From Marivita sp. (GTDB lineage Bacteria > Pseudomonadota > Alphaproteobacteria > Rhodobacterales > Rhodobacteraceae): DNA of 64,000 nucleotides. The first letter of the stretch is position 1. Every line of letters begins with the position of its first letter. The stretch spans positions 1 through 64,000 of the forward strand of contig NZ_JAEPMO010000001.1 in the NCBI RefSeq assembly GCF_017643905.1. The letters run 5' to 3'. The position numbers and the translations under genes were made by a program. Positions 27,461 to 35,944 of this stretch are shown piece by piece. Under the pieces are notes generated by a model. It ran no database searches. It saw only the letters and a program-made list of their open reading frames with translations, and had not been told where the DNA came from.

Positions 27461-28639
27461 TTATTGCAGGTCGCTGAACGCCTCTTGCAGGCGTTTGGCC
27501 GCCTCTTCGACGCGATAGGTTTGCGTGGCAAGGTTGAAACGCAGGAATGTTTCGCCACCGGGGCCAAACTCCGGGCCGGGGCTGGGCGCGATGCGGGCAT
27601 CCTTGCGGACCCGTCGGCTGATCTCTTCAAACGACATGCCCGTATCCGAGAAATCCACCCATGCGAGATAGGTCGAGGCCAAAGGCAACGACCGAACACC
27701 CGGAATCGCGTTGACCGCGTCGTCAAAGATGCGACGGTTTTCGATGAGATGTTCGATCTGCGCATCGACCCATTCCGCGCCTTCGGGCGTGTAGGCCGCC
27801 GTGACCATCTCAAGCCCCATGCGGTTTGGCGAATAGTCCAGCGATCGAAGCCGCTGCGCCATCGCTTCGCGCAAGGAGGCGTCGGGAATGATGATGTTCC
27901 CGGTTTTCAGTCCGGCGATGTTAAAGGTCTTGGACGAGGCGGTCAGGATCACCGAACGATTCCGCGAATCCTTTGCGGCCACATCGTAGGGCACGAAACT
28001 GTGCCCCGGATAGATGAAGTCGTGGTGAATCTCGTCCGCCACGACGATGAGATCGTTCTTCTCGGCGAATTCGGCCACTTGGCGCAGTTCCTCGGCGCTC
28101 CAGATGCGTCCAGACGGGTTCTGCGGAGAACAGAAAATCAGCATCTTCTCGGTTCCGTCCAGCCGCGACTGCGCATCGTCGAAGTCGATCTGGTAGGTGT
28201 CTCCATCCAACGTTAGAGGGCATTGCACTGGCACACGCCCGGCACTGCGGATCTTGAACTCGAACTCGTGATACACCGGGTTGAAGGTAACAATCCGGTC
28301 TCCCGGGTCTGACCACACATCCAGACACAGCGCAATCGCGTTGCCCAGCCCTTGGGTCGTCACGATCCAGTCGGAGTCGATGTCCCAGCCATGCCGGTTC
28401 TTCATCCACCACTGGATCGCCGCGTGATATTCGGTGTTGTCGGTCCAGTACCCGAACACACCATGATCCACTGCTGCCTGCATCGCCCGCAGCACGCAGG
28501 GCGCAGTTGGATAGTCGCTGTCCGCCGTCCACATCGCGATCCCGTCGGCGCTTGGAACGTCGAACTTGCTTTCCAGTATGTCCCACTTGGAGCTGTGCCG
28601 TCCACGGCGGTCATTGGGTTTGTTGAAAAGGTCGCGCAT
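27461..28639 (-). CDS. PLP-dependent C-S lyase, PatB/MalY type
   Basis: This fold-type I PLP enzyme of 392 residues belongs to the MalY/PatB cystathionine beta-lyase group. The start includes RRGRHSSKWDILESKFDVPSADGIAMWTADSDYPTAPCV. The PLP site shows CSPQNPSGRIW, VVADEIHHDFIYPGHSFVP and the Schiff-base Lys in ILTASSKTFNIAGLKTGNII. It probably cleaves cystathionine, cysteine S-conjugates or related thiols. It is divergent from def1 and stands alone on the minus strand. Confidence 0.9.
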   Translation of the reverse strand: MRDLFNKPNDRRGRHSSKWDILESKFDVPSADGIAMWTADSDYPTAPCVLRAMQAAVDHGVFGYWTDNTEYHAAIQWWMKNRHGWDIDSDWIVTTQGLGNAIALCLDVWSDPGDRIVTFNPVYHEFEFKIRSAGRVPVQCPLTLDGDTYQIDFDDAQSRLDGTEKMLIFCSPQNPSGRIWSAEELRQVAEFAEKNDLIVVADEIHHDFIYPGHSFVPYDVAAKDSRNRSVILTASSKTFNIAGLKTGNIIIPDASLREAMAQRLRSLDYSPNRMGLEMVTAAYTPEGAEWVDAQIEHLIENRRIFDDAVNAIPGVRSLPLASTYLAWVDFSDTGMSFEEISRRVRKDARIAPSPGPEFGPGGETFLRFNLATQTYRVEEAAKRLQEAFSDLQ

Positions 28640-28745
28640 GTCTCACTCCAAGCTGCTCGGATTTTTTGGCGACGCTACCCCAGTGAACGGCAGGCGCAAG
28701 AGCCGGTCTATTGCCCTCGGGACATTCATTTACTAGATCACTGCT

Positions 28746-29264
28746 ATGAAATTGCCGATCCTCATCCACCCGGACCCGCGTCTGAAAAAGGTCTGTGACA
28801 CTGTGCCCGATTTGTCGGACGATTTGCGCACGCTGGCCAAGGACATGCTGGAAACCATGTATGACGCGCCGGGCATTGGTTTGGCCGCGCCGCAGGTGGG
28901 CGTGTTGTCGCGCCTGATCGTGCTCGATTGCATCAAAGACGAGGAGTCGACGCCGCGTCCTCTGATCATGTTCAACCCCGAGATTCTTGCGTCTTCTGAT
29001 GATTTGAACGTCTACGAGGAAGGCTGTCTGTCCATTCCGGATCAATTCGCCGACGTGACCCGCCCCGAAGCGGTCAAGGTGGCTTGGATCGACGAAAAGG
29101 GAAACCCGAGGGAAGAAGAGTTCGACGGACTTTGGGCGACGTGTGTTCAACACGAGATCGACCATTTGAACGGCAAGCTGTTCATCGACTACCTGAAGCC
29201 GCTCAGACGCCAGATGATCACGCGCAAGATGGTCAAGCTCAAGCGAGAGCAGGCGCGCGCATGA
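28746..29264 (+). CDS. def: Peptide deformylase (canonical)
   Basis: This metalloenzyme of 172 residues removes the N-formyl group from new proteins. All three family motifs are intact: GIGLAAPQ (43-50), EGCLS (92-96, metal ligand Cys94) and QHEIDH (HExxH at 136-140). It begins a four-gene run def1-def2-def3-fmt, with an ATGA overlap to the second paralogue. This is presumably the housekeeping deformylase. Confidence 0.97.
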   Translation: MKLPILIHPDPRLKKVCDTVPDLSDDLRTLAKDMLETMYDAPGIGLAAPQVGVLSRLIVLDCIKDEESTPRPLIMFNPEILASSDDLNVYEEGCLSIPDQFADVTRPEAVKVAWIDEKGNPREEEFDGLWATCVQHEIDHLNGKLFIDYLKPLRRQMITRKMVKLKREQARA

Positions 29265-29758
29265 CTGTGCGGCCCATTGTCAAATGGCCTGATCCCCGAC
29301 TGTCCAAGGTCTGCGCGCCGGTTGAAAATCTGACCGGGCTGGCCGATCTTGTCCGGGATATGTTCGAGACGATGTACGACGCACCGGGGCGGGGGCTTGC
29401 GGCGCCGCAGATCGGTGTGATGCAACGTGTGTTCGTGATGGACCCGACGTGGAAAGACGGTGACCGCAGCCCTTTCGTGTGCATCAATCCGGAAATCCAT
29501 GCGGCTAGCGATGACACAGCCCAAGCGACGGAGGCCTGTCTCTCTATTCCCGGTGTTTCAGCTGAAGTAACGCGCCCTACTGATATCACGCTCGGTTACA
29601 CCGATCTGGCTGGTCTCCGGCATGAAACGCGGCTCACGGGATTTGCGGCGACCTGTGCGCAGCATGAACTGGATCATCTGAATGGCGTCGTGATCTTTGA
29701 CCGCCTTGCACCCCAGATGCGGGCGCAGGTCGAAGCCAGATATGCGGCGCTTGCATGA
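29261..29758 (+). CDS. Peptide deformylase paralogue 2 (metal ligands kept)
   Basis: This 165-residue deformylase-like protein keeps GRGLAAPQ, EACLS (Gly changed to Ala, ligand Cys93 kept) and QHELDH, so metal binding and catalysis remain possible. The start is ATG 29261 overlapping the def1 stop; the longer track frame (29084) lies inside def1. It also overlaps def3 by ATGA. It may act on a subset of substrates or simply be a spare copy. Function is inferred. Confidence 0.88.
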   Translation: MTVRPIVKWPDPRLSKVCAPVENLTGLADLVRDMFETMYDAPGRGLAAPQIGVMQRVFVMDPTWKDGDRSPFVCINPEIHAASDDTAQATEACLSIPGVSAEVTRPTDITLGYTDLAGLRHETRLTGFAATCAQHELDHLNGVVIFDRLAPQMRAQVEARYAALA

Positions 29759-30252
29759 CCACGCGTCTTTGCCTGCCGTGGCCGCACAAGTGCCTGCGCA
29801 CACCCGCTGAGCCGGTGGAAGAGATCACCGACGAGATTCGCGCGATCTGGGAGGACATGATCGACACGATGGAGGCCATGCCCGGTGTCGGACTCGCAGC
29901 GAACCAGATCGGTATCCTGAAACGGTTGGCCGTTGTTGATGCCTCCGATGACCGGGGGCGGGTGGTAAGGATGGCGAATCCGGAAATCCTGCACGCCTCA
30001 GTCCAGCTTCGGTCGCATGAAGAGGCGAGCCCGAACATGCCCGGCGTCTTTGCCAAGATCGAACGCCCGCGTGCCGTAACCGTAAGGTTCATGGGGGCAG
30101 ACGGTACGGTTCACGAGCAGGATTTCGTTGGCCTCTGGGCCACGTCGGTCCAGCACCAGATCGACCACCTGAACGGCAAGATGTATTTCGACCATCTGAG
30201 CAAGACCAAGCGCGACATCCTTTTGCGGCGGGCCAAAAAGCTGAAGGGCTAG
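29755..30252 (+). CDS. Peptide deformylase-like protein 3, catalytic residues lost
   Basis: This 165-residue protein clearly has the deformylase fold (GVGLAANQIG, NPEILH, HQIDHLNGKMYFDHL), but two key sites differ. The metal-ligand Cys of EGCLS is Ser in EASPNMPG (about Ser92), and the catalytic Glu of HExxH is Gln in HQIDH (134-138). It is therefore probably inactive as a deformylase. It overlaps def2 and lies just before fmt. A regulatory or binding role is possible, but unproven. Confidence 0.87.
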   Translation: MTTRLCLPWPHKCLRTPAEPVEEITDEIRAIWEDMIDTMEAMPGVGLAANQIGILKRLAVVDASDDRGRVVRMANPEILHASVQLRSHEEASPNMPGVFAKIERPRAVTVRFMGADGTVHEQDFVGLWATSVQHQIDHLNGKMYFDHLSKTKRDILLRRAKKLKG

Positions 30253-30255
30253 GGC

Positions 30256-31167
30256 ATGCGGATCATCTTCATGGGGACGCCCGACTTCTCGGTTCCGGTG
30301 CTCGACGCATTGGTCGAGGCCGGGCACGAGATCGCCGCTGTCTATTGCCAGCCGCCACGTCCTGCGGGTCGGGGCAAAAAGGACCGCCCTACACCTGTGC
30401 ACGCGCGTGCCGAGGAGCTTGGGTTAGAGGTTCGGCATCCGACGACGCTCCGAAACGTTGAAGCACAGCAGGACTTTGCGGCGTTGAACGCAGACATCGC
30501 TGTTGTGGTGGCCTACGGTCTGATCCTGCCGCAAGCGGTTCTGGACGCGCCTAAACATGGCTGTTTGAATATCCACGCCTCGCTTCTGCCGCGCTGGCGG
30601 GGGGCCGCGCCGATCCATCGCGCGATCATGGCCGGAGATTCCGAGACAGGGATCTGCATCATGCAGATGGAGGCGGGGCTTGATACGGGGCCAGTGCTGT
30701 TGCGCGAATCGACCTCGATTGGCGCGACCGAAACCACGGGCGAACTGCATGACCGTCTGAGCAAGATGGGCGCTGACCGGATTGTACAGGCAGTGCAGCA
30801 GATCGACGCTCTGACGCCAGAGGTCCAGCCGGAGACTGGCGTGACCTACGCGCAAAAGATCGACAAGGCCGAAGCGCAGATTGACTGGGCCAGTCCCGCC
30901 GTTGAGGTCGACCGCCAGATCCGGGGCCTGTCTCCGTTTCCGGGGGCCTGGACGATGATCGGAGCAGAGCGCGTAAAATGTCTTGGCAGCCGGTTGGCCG
31001 ATGCAAGCGGCCCTGCCGGAACTGCGCTTGACGATGCCTTGACCATTGCGTGTGGAACAGGAGCGGTTACCATCACCCGTGCACAACGCGCAGGCAAAGG
31101 CGTGCAGGACAGCGATACGTTCCTGCGGGGTATGGCGGTTCCCAAGGGAACCCGTTTGGGAGAGTAG
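30256..31167 (+). CDS. fmt: Methionyl-tRNA formyltransferase
   Basis: This 303-residue enzyme formylates initiator Met-tRNA with 10-formyltetrahydrofolate. It starts [26 protein letters not shown]. The catalytic region is [45 protein letters not shown], containing the SLLP loop and conserved Asn, His and Asp. The C-terminal tRNA-binding domain has SPFPGAWT. It follows the deformylases, so addition and removal of the formyl group are encoded together. Confidence 0.97.
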   Translation: MRIIFMGTPDFSVPVLDALVEAGHEIAAVYCQPPRPAGRGKKDRPTPVHARAEELGLEVRHPTTLRNVEAQQDFAALNADIAVVVAYGLILPQAVLDAPKHGCLNIHASLLPRWRGAAPIHRAIMAGDSETGICIMQMEAGLDTGPVLLRESTSIGATETTGELHDRLSKMGADRIVQAVQQIDALTPEVQPETGVTYAQKIDKAEAQIDWASPAVEVDRQIRGLSPFPGAWTMIGAERVKCLGSRLADASGPAGTALDDALTIACGTGAVTITRAQRAGKGVQDSDTFLRGMAVPKGTRLGE

Positions 31168-31169
31168 GG

Positions 31170-31424
31170 ATGTTCATGATCTTGATGGGCACGGTCGTGA
31201 TCGCAGGGATCGTGGGATATATCTCTGAGAAAACCGGGTTTACCAACAACGGCATCATCCAGAGCATCATAATCTGCGTCGGTGGCGCATTCCTTGCCTA
31301 TTTCGTGCGGATCATGTTCGGCTTCGGTTCGCCCGGTTTGAATGCGATCATCTCGTCACTCGGCGCGTTGATCATCGTGCCGACCCATTGGCGCAGCTCC
31401 GTGCGTGACCGGCGTCGGAGGTAA
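31170..31424 (+). CDS. Small two/three-helix membrane protein, GlsB/YeaQ-like
   Basis: This 84-residue protein (MFMILMGTVVIAGIVGYISEKTGF) has three hydrophobic segments with Gly-rich spacing and ends THWRSSVRDRRRR, a cytoplasmic basic tail. The pattern resembles the GlsB/YeaQ/YmgE stress membrane family, loosely called transglycosylase-associated proteins. The track frame is longer and runs into fmt; ATG 31170 starts two bases after the fmt stop. It is immediately followed by a second protein of similar design. No catalytic site is visible. Confidence 0.65.
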   Translation: MFMILMGTVVIAGIVGYISEKTGFTNNGIIQSIIICVGGAFLAYFVRIMFGFGSPGLNAIISSLGALIIVPTHWRSSVRDRRRR

Positions 31425-31427
31425 GCG

Positions 31428-31661
31428 ATGCACATCCTTTTTCTCTTGATCATCGGGGCAGCGGCCGGATTTCTGGCCACACGGGTCATGCGAGTTGAGA
31501 TGAGCACGCTTGCCACGGTGATGGTAGGCGTGGCAGGGGCGCTGATCGGTGGAATGGTGATCCGGTTCCTGCTGGCCGCCACTGGTGCGGTTGCGGGGTT
31601 TGTCGGTGCAATCCTTGGCGCGATGATCGTGATCTGGATCGTGCAGAAACTGCGATCTTGA
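31428..31661 (+). CDS. Small membrane protein, GlsB/YeaQ/YmgE-like
   Basis: This 77-residue hydrophobic protein begins MHILFLLIIGAAAGFLATRVMRVEMSTLATVMVGVAGALIGG and ends GAILGAMIVIWIVQKLRS. The repeated small-residue helices match the GlsB/YeaQ/YmgE group of stress-associated inner-membrane proteins. It starts four bases after the preceding small gene and converges on the UspA gene. The biochemical role is unknown. Confidence 0.75.
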   Translation: MHILFLLIIGAAAGFLATRVMRVEMSTLATVMVGVAGALIGGMVIRFLLAATGAVAGFVGAILGAMIVIWIVQKLRS

Positions 31662-31662
31662 T

Positions 31663-32520
31663 CTAGCGCATGATCAGAACGGGTACCTTGCACGAGCGGA
31701 TCATCTCGGTTGTCGTGGACCCGATGATGAAGCTGCGCACCCGGCTGTGACCATAAGCGCCCATCACCAGCAGGTCTTGCGCCCCGGTCGAGGTAATCTG
31801 CGCCAGCACTTTTTCCGGCTCTCCACTTTGGACAAGTGTCTTGGCGTCGAACCCGCCTGCCTTGAGGGTGGCGGCAGCATCTGACAGCGATTTCTGGATG
31901 GCAGGAGTTTCTTTTCCCGCAAAAACCAATGTGACGGAAAGCCCCGCGAACATCGGGCTGCGCGCAATATAATCGACCGCCTTGAGCGATGACGGGCCAC
32001 CGTCAAAGGCAACCAGCACGGATGTGATCGGCTTGAACGCGCGGTTGGCAATGAATACAGGCTTGTGGCTCGCCCGGACGATGCGTTCGAGGTTGGAGCC
32101 CAGATGCTCCATCGCCAGTCCAGCAGCTTCGCCACGTTTGCCGATGACGATCATGTCGCCGGTTTCTTCCTTGGCGGTCACGGTTTCAACCAGATCTCCC
32201 TGACGAAGACGGGTTTCAACGGTGATGTCCGCCCCTTGGGTGATGATCGCCTTGGCGTCTTCAAGAATGGCACGCCCGTGTTCATGGGCCAGCTTGGCGC
32301 GGGCGGTGTCAAGTTCGGTCAGTTGCTCCAAAAGCGCGGACCGGGCACCAAGACGGATCGCGCCGGAAAGGTCCTGCTTTTCAACTGCGTCGCGGCGGCC
32401 CATGACATGATAGACCTTGACCTTCCAGTCGGTGCGCCCGGCGATCCAAGCTGCGTGATGGCAGACGCTTTCGGCATAAGCGGAGGCGTCCACAAGGGCG
32501 ATGAGGGTGTTCGTGGTCAT
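31663..32520 (-). CDS. Universal stress protein, two UspA domains
   Basis: This 285-residue cytoplasmic protein has two UspA folds. The first begins TLIALVDASAYAESVCHHAAWIAG and ends MIVIGKRGEAAGLAMEHLGSNLERIVRASHKPVFI. The second starts TSVLVAFDGGPSSLKAVDYIAR and ends LLVMGAYGHSRVRSFIIGSTTTEMIRSCKVPVLIMR. The second copy has the ATP-binding G-2x-G-9x-G(S/T) pattern (GAYGHSRVRSFIIGSTT). GGGAG precedes ATG 32520. It lies 11 bases after the SulP transporter gene, so the pair is probably co-transcribed and the Usp may modulate the transporter. Confidence 0.92.
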   Translation of the reverse strand: MTTNTLIALVDASAYAESVCHHAAWIAGRTDWKVKVYHVMGRRDAVEKQDLSGAIRLGARSALLEQLTELDTARAKLAHEHGRAILEDAKAIITQGADITVETRLRQGDLVETVTAKEETGDMIVIGKRGEAAGLAMEHLGSNLERIVRASHKPVFIANRAFKPITSVLVAFDGGPSSLKAVDYIARSPMFAGLSVTLVFAGKETPAIQKSLSDAAATLKAGGFDAKTLVQSGEPEKVLAQITSTGAQDLLVMGAYGHSRVRSFIIGSTTTEMIRSCKVPVLIMR

Positions 32521-32531
32521 GGTCTTTCTCC

Positions 32532-34022
32532 CTAGTGGCCCAGCAGTTCATCCATCGCGCCGGGCTTGTCATAAATGGCAAGCCTGTCGACGATGGTTTC
32601 GGACGCCTTATTCAGGCCAATCAGCTCGACCTCCGCACCTTCGCGGCGGAACTTGAGAACGGCCATGTCAAGCGCGGCAACCGACGAGATGTCCCAGATA
32701 TGCGCGCGGCTGAGGTCGATGGTCACGCGGGCGGGGGCTTCGCGGAAATCGAAGGCTTTCATGAAATCCTCGGACGAGGCGAAGAACAATTGGCCCTCGA
32801 TGGTATAGGTACGGTGTTCGCCGTCCGGCGTGATCGTGGAGCGCACGCGGAAAAGTTGCGAGATCTTCCAGGCAAAGAAGATGCCCGAGAGCAGCACACC
32901 GACCAACACGCCAATGGCGAGGTTGTGGGTGTAGATCACGAAAAACACGGTCGCCAGCATCACGATGGAGGACGAGCGTGGGTGATCGCGCAGGTTCTTG
33001 ATCGACGACCACGAGAAGGTGCCGATGGACACCATGATCATGATCGCAACAAGCGCTGCCATCGGGATGATCGCCACGATATCGCCGAGAGCTACGACAA
33101 GGATCAGCAGGAAGAGACCGGCCACGAAGCTCGACAATCGCCCACGTCCGCCGGATTTCACGTTGATGATCGACTGCCCGATCATGGCGCAGCCTGCCAT
33201 GCCTCCGATAAACCCGGTGGCCGAATTGGCGAGGCCCTGACCGATGCATTCCTGATTGCGGTTGGACGTGGTGTCGGTGAGGTCATCGACGATCTGCTGG
33301 GTCATCAGGCTTTCCAGCAGTCCAACCACGGCCACCGCAACCGAATAGGGGAAGATGATCTGCAGGGTCTCGAATGTCAGCGGAATGTCCGGAATGAGGA
33401 ACACCGGCAGCGTGTCGGGCAGTTCGCCCATATCGCCCACGGTGCGCACATCCCACCCCATGAAGACCACCACGGCGGTCAGCACGATGATGGTGACCAG
33501 TGGCGACGGGACTGCTTTGGTCACCATGGGAAAGAGGTAGATGATTAACAGACCCGATGCTACAAGTGCATAGGTCAGCATCGGCACGCGGCTTGGATCG
33601 AGTTCGGGCAATTGCGCCATGAAGATCAGGATCGCCAGCGCGTTGACAAAGCCGGTCATCACGGATTTCGACACGAAGCGCATCACATAGCCGAGCCTCA
33701 GCAGTCCTGCGCCGATCTGCAGGAGACCCGCAAGCACTGTTGCCGCAAGCAGGTATTGCAGCCCGTGGTCCTTGACCAGCGTGACCATGAGAACGGCAGT
33801 TGCCGCAGTGGCCGCCGAAATCATGCCTGGCCGGCCCCCTGTGATGGCCGTGATCACCGCAATCGAGAAGGACGCATACAGGCCGACCTTGGGGTCGACC
33901 CCGGCAATGATCGAGAACGCGATCGCTTCGGGGATCAACGCAAGAGCTACCACCAACCCAGACAGCAGATCGCCGCGAATGTTGTGGGTCCATTGTCGTT
34001 TGTACTGTGCAAGAGAGATCAT
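32532..34022 (-). CDS. SulP-family anion transporter with STAS domain
   Basis: This 496-residue inner-membrane transporter starts [46 protein letters not shown], the SulP signature. It has about ten or eleven helices and the conserved [51 protein letters not shown]. The C-terminal STAS domain spans about 400-490 ([38 protein letters not shown]). Substrates in the family are sulfate, bicarbonate or dicarboxylates. In marine bacteria a bicarbonate role is possible; sequence alone does not decide. Confidence 0.92.
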   Translation of the reverse strand: MISLAQYKRQWTHNIRGDLLSGLVVALALIPEAIAFSIIAGVDPKVGLYASFSIAVITAITGGRPGMISAATAATAVLMVTLVKDHGLQYLLAATVLAGLLQIGAGLLRLGYVMRFVSKSVMTGFVNALAILIFMAQLPELDPSRVPMLTYALVASGLLIIYLFPMVTKAVPSPLVTIIVLTAVVVFMGWDVRTVGDMGELPDTLPVFLIPDIPLTFETLQIIFPYSVAVAVVGLLESLMTQQIVDDLTDTTSNRNQECIGQGLANSATGFIGGMAGCAMIGQSIINVKSGGRGRLSSFVAGLFLLILVVALGDIVAIIPMAALVAIMIMVSIGTFSWSSIKNLRDHPRSSSIVMLATVFFVIYTHNLAIGVLVGVLLSGIFFAWKISQLFRVRSTITPDGEHRTYTIEGQLFFASSEDFMKAFDFREAPARVTIDLSRAHIWDISSVAALDMAVLKFRREGAEVELIGLNKASETIVDRLAIYDKPGAMDELLGH

Positions 34023-34120
34023 GGAAGAATTCGCCCATAGGCCGCGGATGGATGCGCGGTCTTTGTCGGTGTCGTCAAGTTGATGGGGTTCCAGCGAAAA
34101 ACCGACCAGACTGGCCAGCG

Positions 34121-34154
34121 AAGGGTGTCACCCGACTATCGTCGGGGTCCCCTT
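34121..34154 (-). promoter_or_regulatory. Nested hairpin in the sulP leader
   Basis: AAGGG ... CCCTT enclose a CCCGAC-GATA-GTCGGG hairpin (read on the minus strand), giving a six-bp stem with a four-base loop plus a five-bp outer stem. It lies about 100 bases upstream of sulP and directly after the stop of a small broken gene. It may be that gene's terminator or a cis-regulatory RNA of sulP. A motif named sul1 is described upstream of alphaproteobacterial sulfate transporter genes, but I cannot verify a match. Confidence 0.4.
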
Positions 34155-34313
34155 ACCCCGCCATGGCCAGGATGCCAAGTTGAACGGCGCTCAACTTGTC
34201 TTCTATCGGAGTATGTCCGGTCTCATGCGTGCAAAGCGGGCACACGAAGAACGTGAGCCCTTTGGCGGCGGTTTTGGGGTGGCGCGAGGCTTGTCTGTGC
34301 GGATATCAATGAC
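34153..34313 (-). pseudogene. Small CxxC protein gene, apparently frameshifted
   Basis: Two adjoining minus-strand frames both look coding. The first gives DIRTDKPRATPKPPPKG. After a one-base shift near 34256-34260 the second gives GLTFFVCPLCTHETGHTPIEDKLSAVQLGILAMAG and then TAA. Both have G/C-rich third positions. Restoring one C in GGGCTC would fuse them into a roughly 52-residue protein with a CPLC knuckle and a Pro-rich N-terminus. No good start codon is visible, so the 5' end may be damaged too. It is missed by the ORF track. It could be a real remnant or a sequence error. Confidence 0.4.
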
Positions 34314-34326
34314 ATTCTGCGCGAAC

Positions 34327-34364
34327 CTAGGTGTTTTGTGAAACTGTGCAGAGGTCTAGGTGTT
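34327..34364 (+). repeat. Direct repeat CTAGGTGTT, two copies
   Basis: CTAGGTGTT occurs at 34327-34335 and 34356-34364, 29 bases apart, in the promoter region of the glutathionyl-hydroquinone reductase gene. Spacing near three helical turns would suit a regulator bound on one face. No regulator is identified; chance is possible. Confidence 0.3.
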
Positions 34365-34392
34365 GGTCTGACAGAGACAAGAGGAGCACGAA

Positions 34393-35382
34393 ATGGGACA
34401 TCTGGTTGACGGAGTCTGGAAAGACCAATGGTACGACACCGAAAGCACGGGTGGCGCGTTCAAGCGCACCACCTCTCGCTATCGCAACTGGATCACCGCG
34501 GATGGCAGCGCAGGCCCCACGGGCGAAAGCGGTTTCAAGGCCGAGGCGGGGCGTTATCATCTCTACGTCAGCCTTGCCTGCCCATGGGCCCATCGCACGC
34601 TCATCTTCCGTGCGATCAAGGGACTGACGGATCATATAGGCGTATCGGTCGTCCATCCTGACATGTTGTCAGATGGCTGGACGTTTGATCCCGATTTTCC
34701 CGGTGCGACCGGGGATACGCTTTACGGGTTGCCCTTCGCCCGGGACATCTATCTCAAGGCTGATCCAAAAGCATCGGGGCGCGTGACGGTTCCGATCCTG
34801 TGGGACACCCAGCGCGAGATCGTTGTGTCGAATGAGAGTTCGGAGATCATCCGCATGCTGAATTCGGCGTTCGATGGCCTGACGGGTGACACGCAGGATT
34901 TCTGGCCAGTGGCTTTGCGCGACGAGATCGAAGCGGTCAATGAGCGCGTCTATGACACCGTCAACAATGGCGTCTACAAATCCGGTTTCGCGACCACGCA
35001 AGAGGCCTATGACGCGGCTGTGGTGCCTCTGTTCGACAGTCTTGACTGGCTTGAGGACCGGCTCTCACAGCAGCGATACCTCGTCGGCGACCGGATCACC
35101 GAAGCAGATTGGCGGCTGTTCACCACCTTGGTGCGGTTCGATTCGGTCTACCACCTGCATTTCAAATGCAACCGACGCCGGATCATCGATTATCCCAACC
35201 TTTGGGCCTACACGCGCGAGCTTTATCAACAGCCGGGCGTTGCCGAGACCGTCAACCTTGATCACATCGTGCGGCACTACCATTACAGCCACGAAACCAT
35301 CAATCCTTACCGAATCATCCCGATAAATCCGGTTCTCGATTTCGACGAGCCGCATGGGCGTGACCATCTGGCTGCCGCTTAG
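34393..35382 (+). CDS. Glutathionyl-hydroquinone reductase (Xi-class GST)
   Basis: This 329-residue cytoplasmic enzyme reduces glutathionyl-hydroquinones and similar conjugates, as YqjG/PcpF do. The thioredoxin-fold domain contains the catalytic Cys in YVSLACPWAHRTLIFRAIKGL (Cys63). VVHPDMLSDGWTF, then VPILWDTQREIVVSNESSEIIRMLN, and the C-terminal helical domain with DRITEADWRLFTTLVRFDSVYHLHFKCNRRRIIDYPNLWAYTRELYQQPG are all Xi-class hallmarks. GAGGAG precedes ATG 34393. It converges on the receiver-domain gene with a four-base overlap. Confidence 0.95.
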   Translation: MGHLVDGVWKDQWYDTESTGGAFKRTTSRYRNWITADGSAGPTGESGFKAEAGRYHLYVSLACPWAHRTLIFRAIKGLTDHIGVSVVHPDMLSDGWTFDPDFPGATGDTLYGLPFARDIYLKADPKASGRVTVPILWDTQREIVVSNESSEIIRMLNSAFDGLTGDTQDFWPVALRDEIEAVNERVYDTVNNGVYKSGFATTQEAYDAAVVPLFDSLDWLEDRLSQQRYLVGDRITEADWRLFTTLVRFDSVYHLHFKCNRRRIIDYPNLWAYTRELYQQPGVAETVNLDHIVRHYHYSHETINPYRIIPINPVLDFDEPHGRDHLAAA

Positions 35383-35741
35383 GCTGTTTTCGCGTAATGC
35401 TCGACCATCGCCGCCAAGTCTTCGGGCTGGGTGGCGCTGGGCACAAATGCGCAGGCGTTCGAGCAAAGCTGGAAGATGGAGCCGTCCGAGAAAAAGCTCG
35501 TATTGGTGACAAAGATCACGCGGGCGTCCGGATGACGATAGCTCGCGTAATCTGCGACGGCGATGGCGCTGCCGCCTTCCAGCACAACGTCGAGGATGAT
35601 GATCGAATAGAACTGTTCGTGCAGCCTGTCGATGGCGCTGTCCTGATCCAGCGCGACATCCACAACATGACTCTGACGCTGCAAATGGCGTTGCCAGATG
35701 CGGCCAAGTTTGGCGTCGTTTTGAACGATCAGCACATTCAT
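35379..35741 (-). CDS. Stand-alone receiver-domain protein, atypical
   Basis: This 120-residue single-domain response regulator has the fold start MNVLIVQNDAKLGRIWQRHL, a phospho-acceptor Asp51 in SIIILDVVLEGG, and Thr79 in VIFVTNTS. Two usual features are altered: the acidic pair is N-D (only Asp9) and the invariant Lys before the cis-Pro is absent (AFVPSATQPEDL). Phosphorylation may still occur but switching would be changed. No kinase is adjacent. It overlaps the 3' end of the reductase gene. Confidence 0.85.
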   Translation of the reverse strand: MNVLIVQNDAKLGRIWQRHLQRQSHVVDVALDQDSAIDRLHEQFYSIIILDVVLEGGSAIAVADYASYRHPDARVIFVTNTSFFSDGSIFQLCSNACAFVPSATQPEDLAAMVEHYAKTA

Positions 35742-35944
35742 TCGTCGAGGCGTCTTTCAAATTCTTGCGTCGCGTCACGGACAGGGTCCGCCGTCAGTAG
35801 ATAACAAACGGTTAATGTCAGTGTAAGGAAAGTGATCAGAACGTTAAATTGAGCGAAACTTGGCCGACCGGGATGATCCCCCGTTCTGTTACTAATTTCG
35901 AAAACGGCTGGTTTTTCAAGGGCTTTCTGGTGTGTACTACTTGA

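Noticed and set aside
34176-34198. CAAGTTGA-N7-TCAACTTG hairpin as an operator or riboswitch
   Set aside because: It falls within the apparent coding frame of the small broken CxxC gene, so the symmetry may be incidental.
35797-35815. CtrA-like site (TTAA-N7-GTAA) near the receiver-domain gene
   Set aside because: Only one half matches TTAA; the second is GTAA, and there is no second copy.
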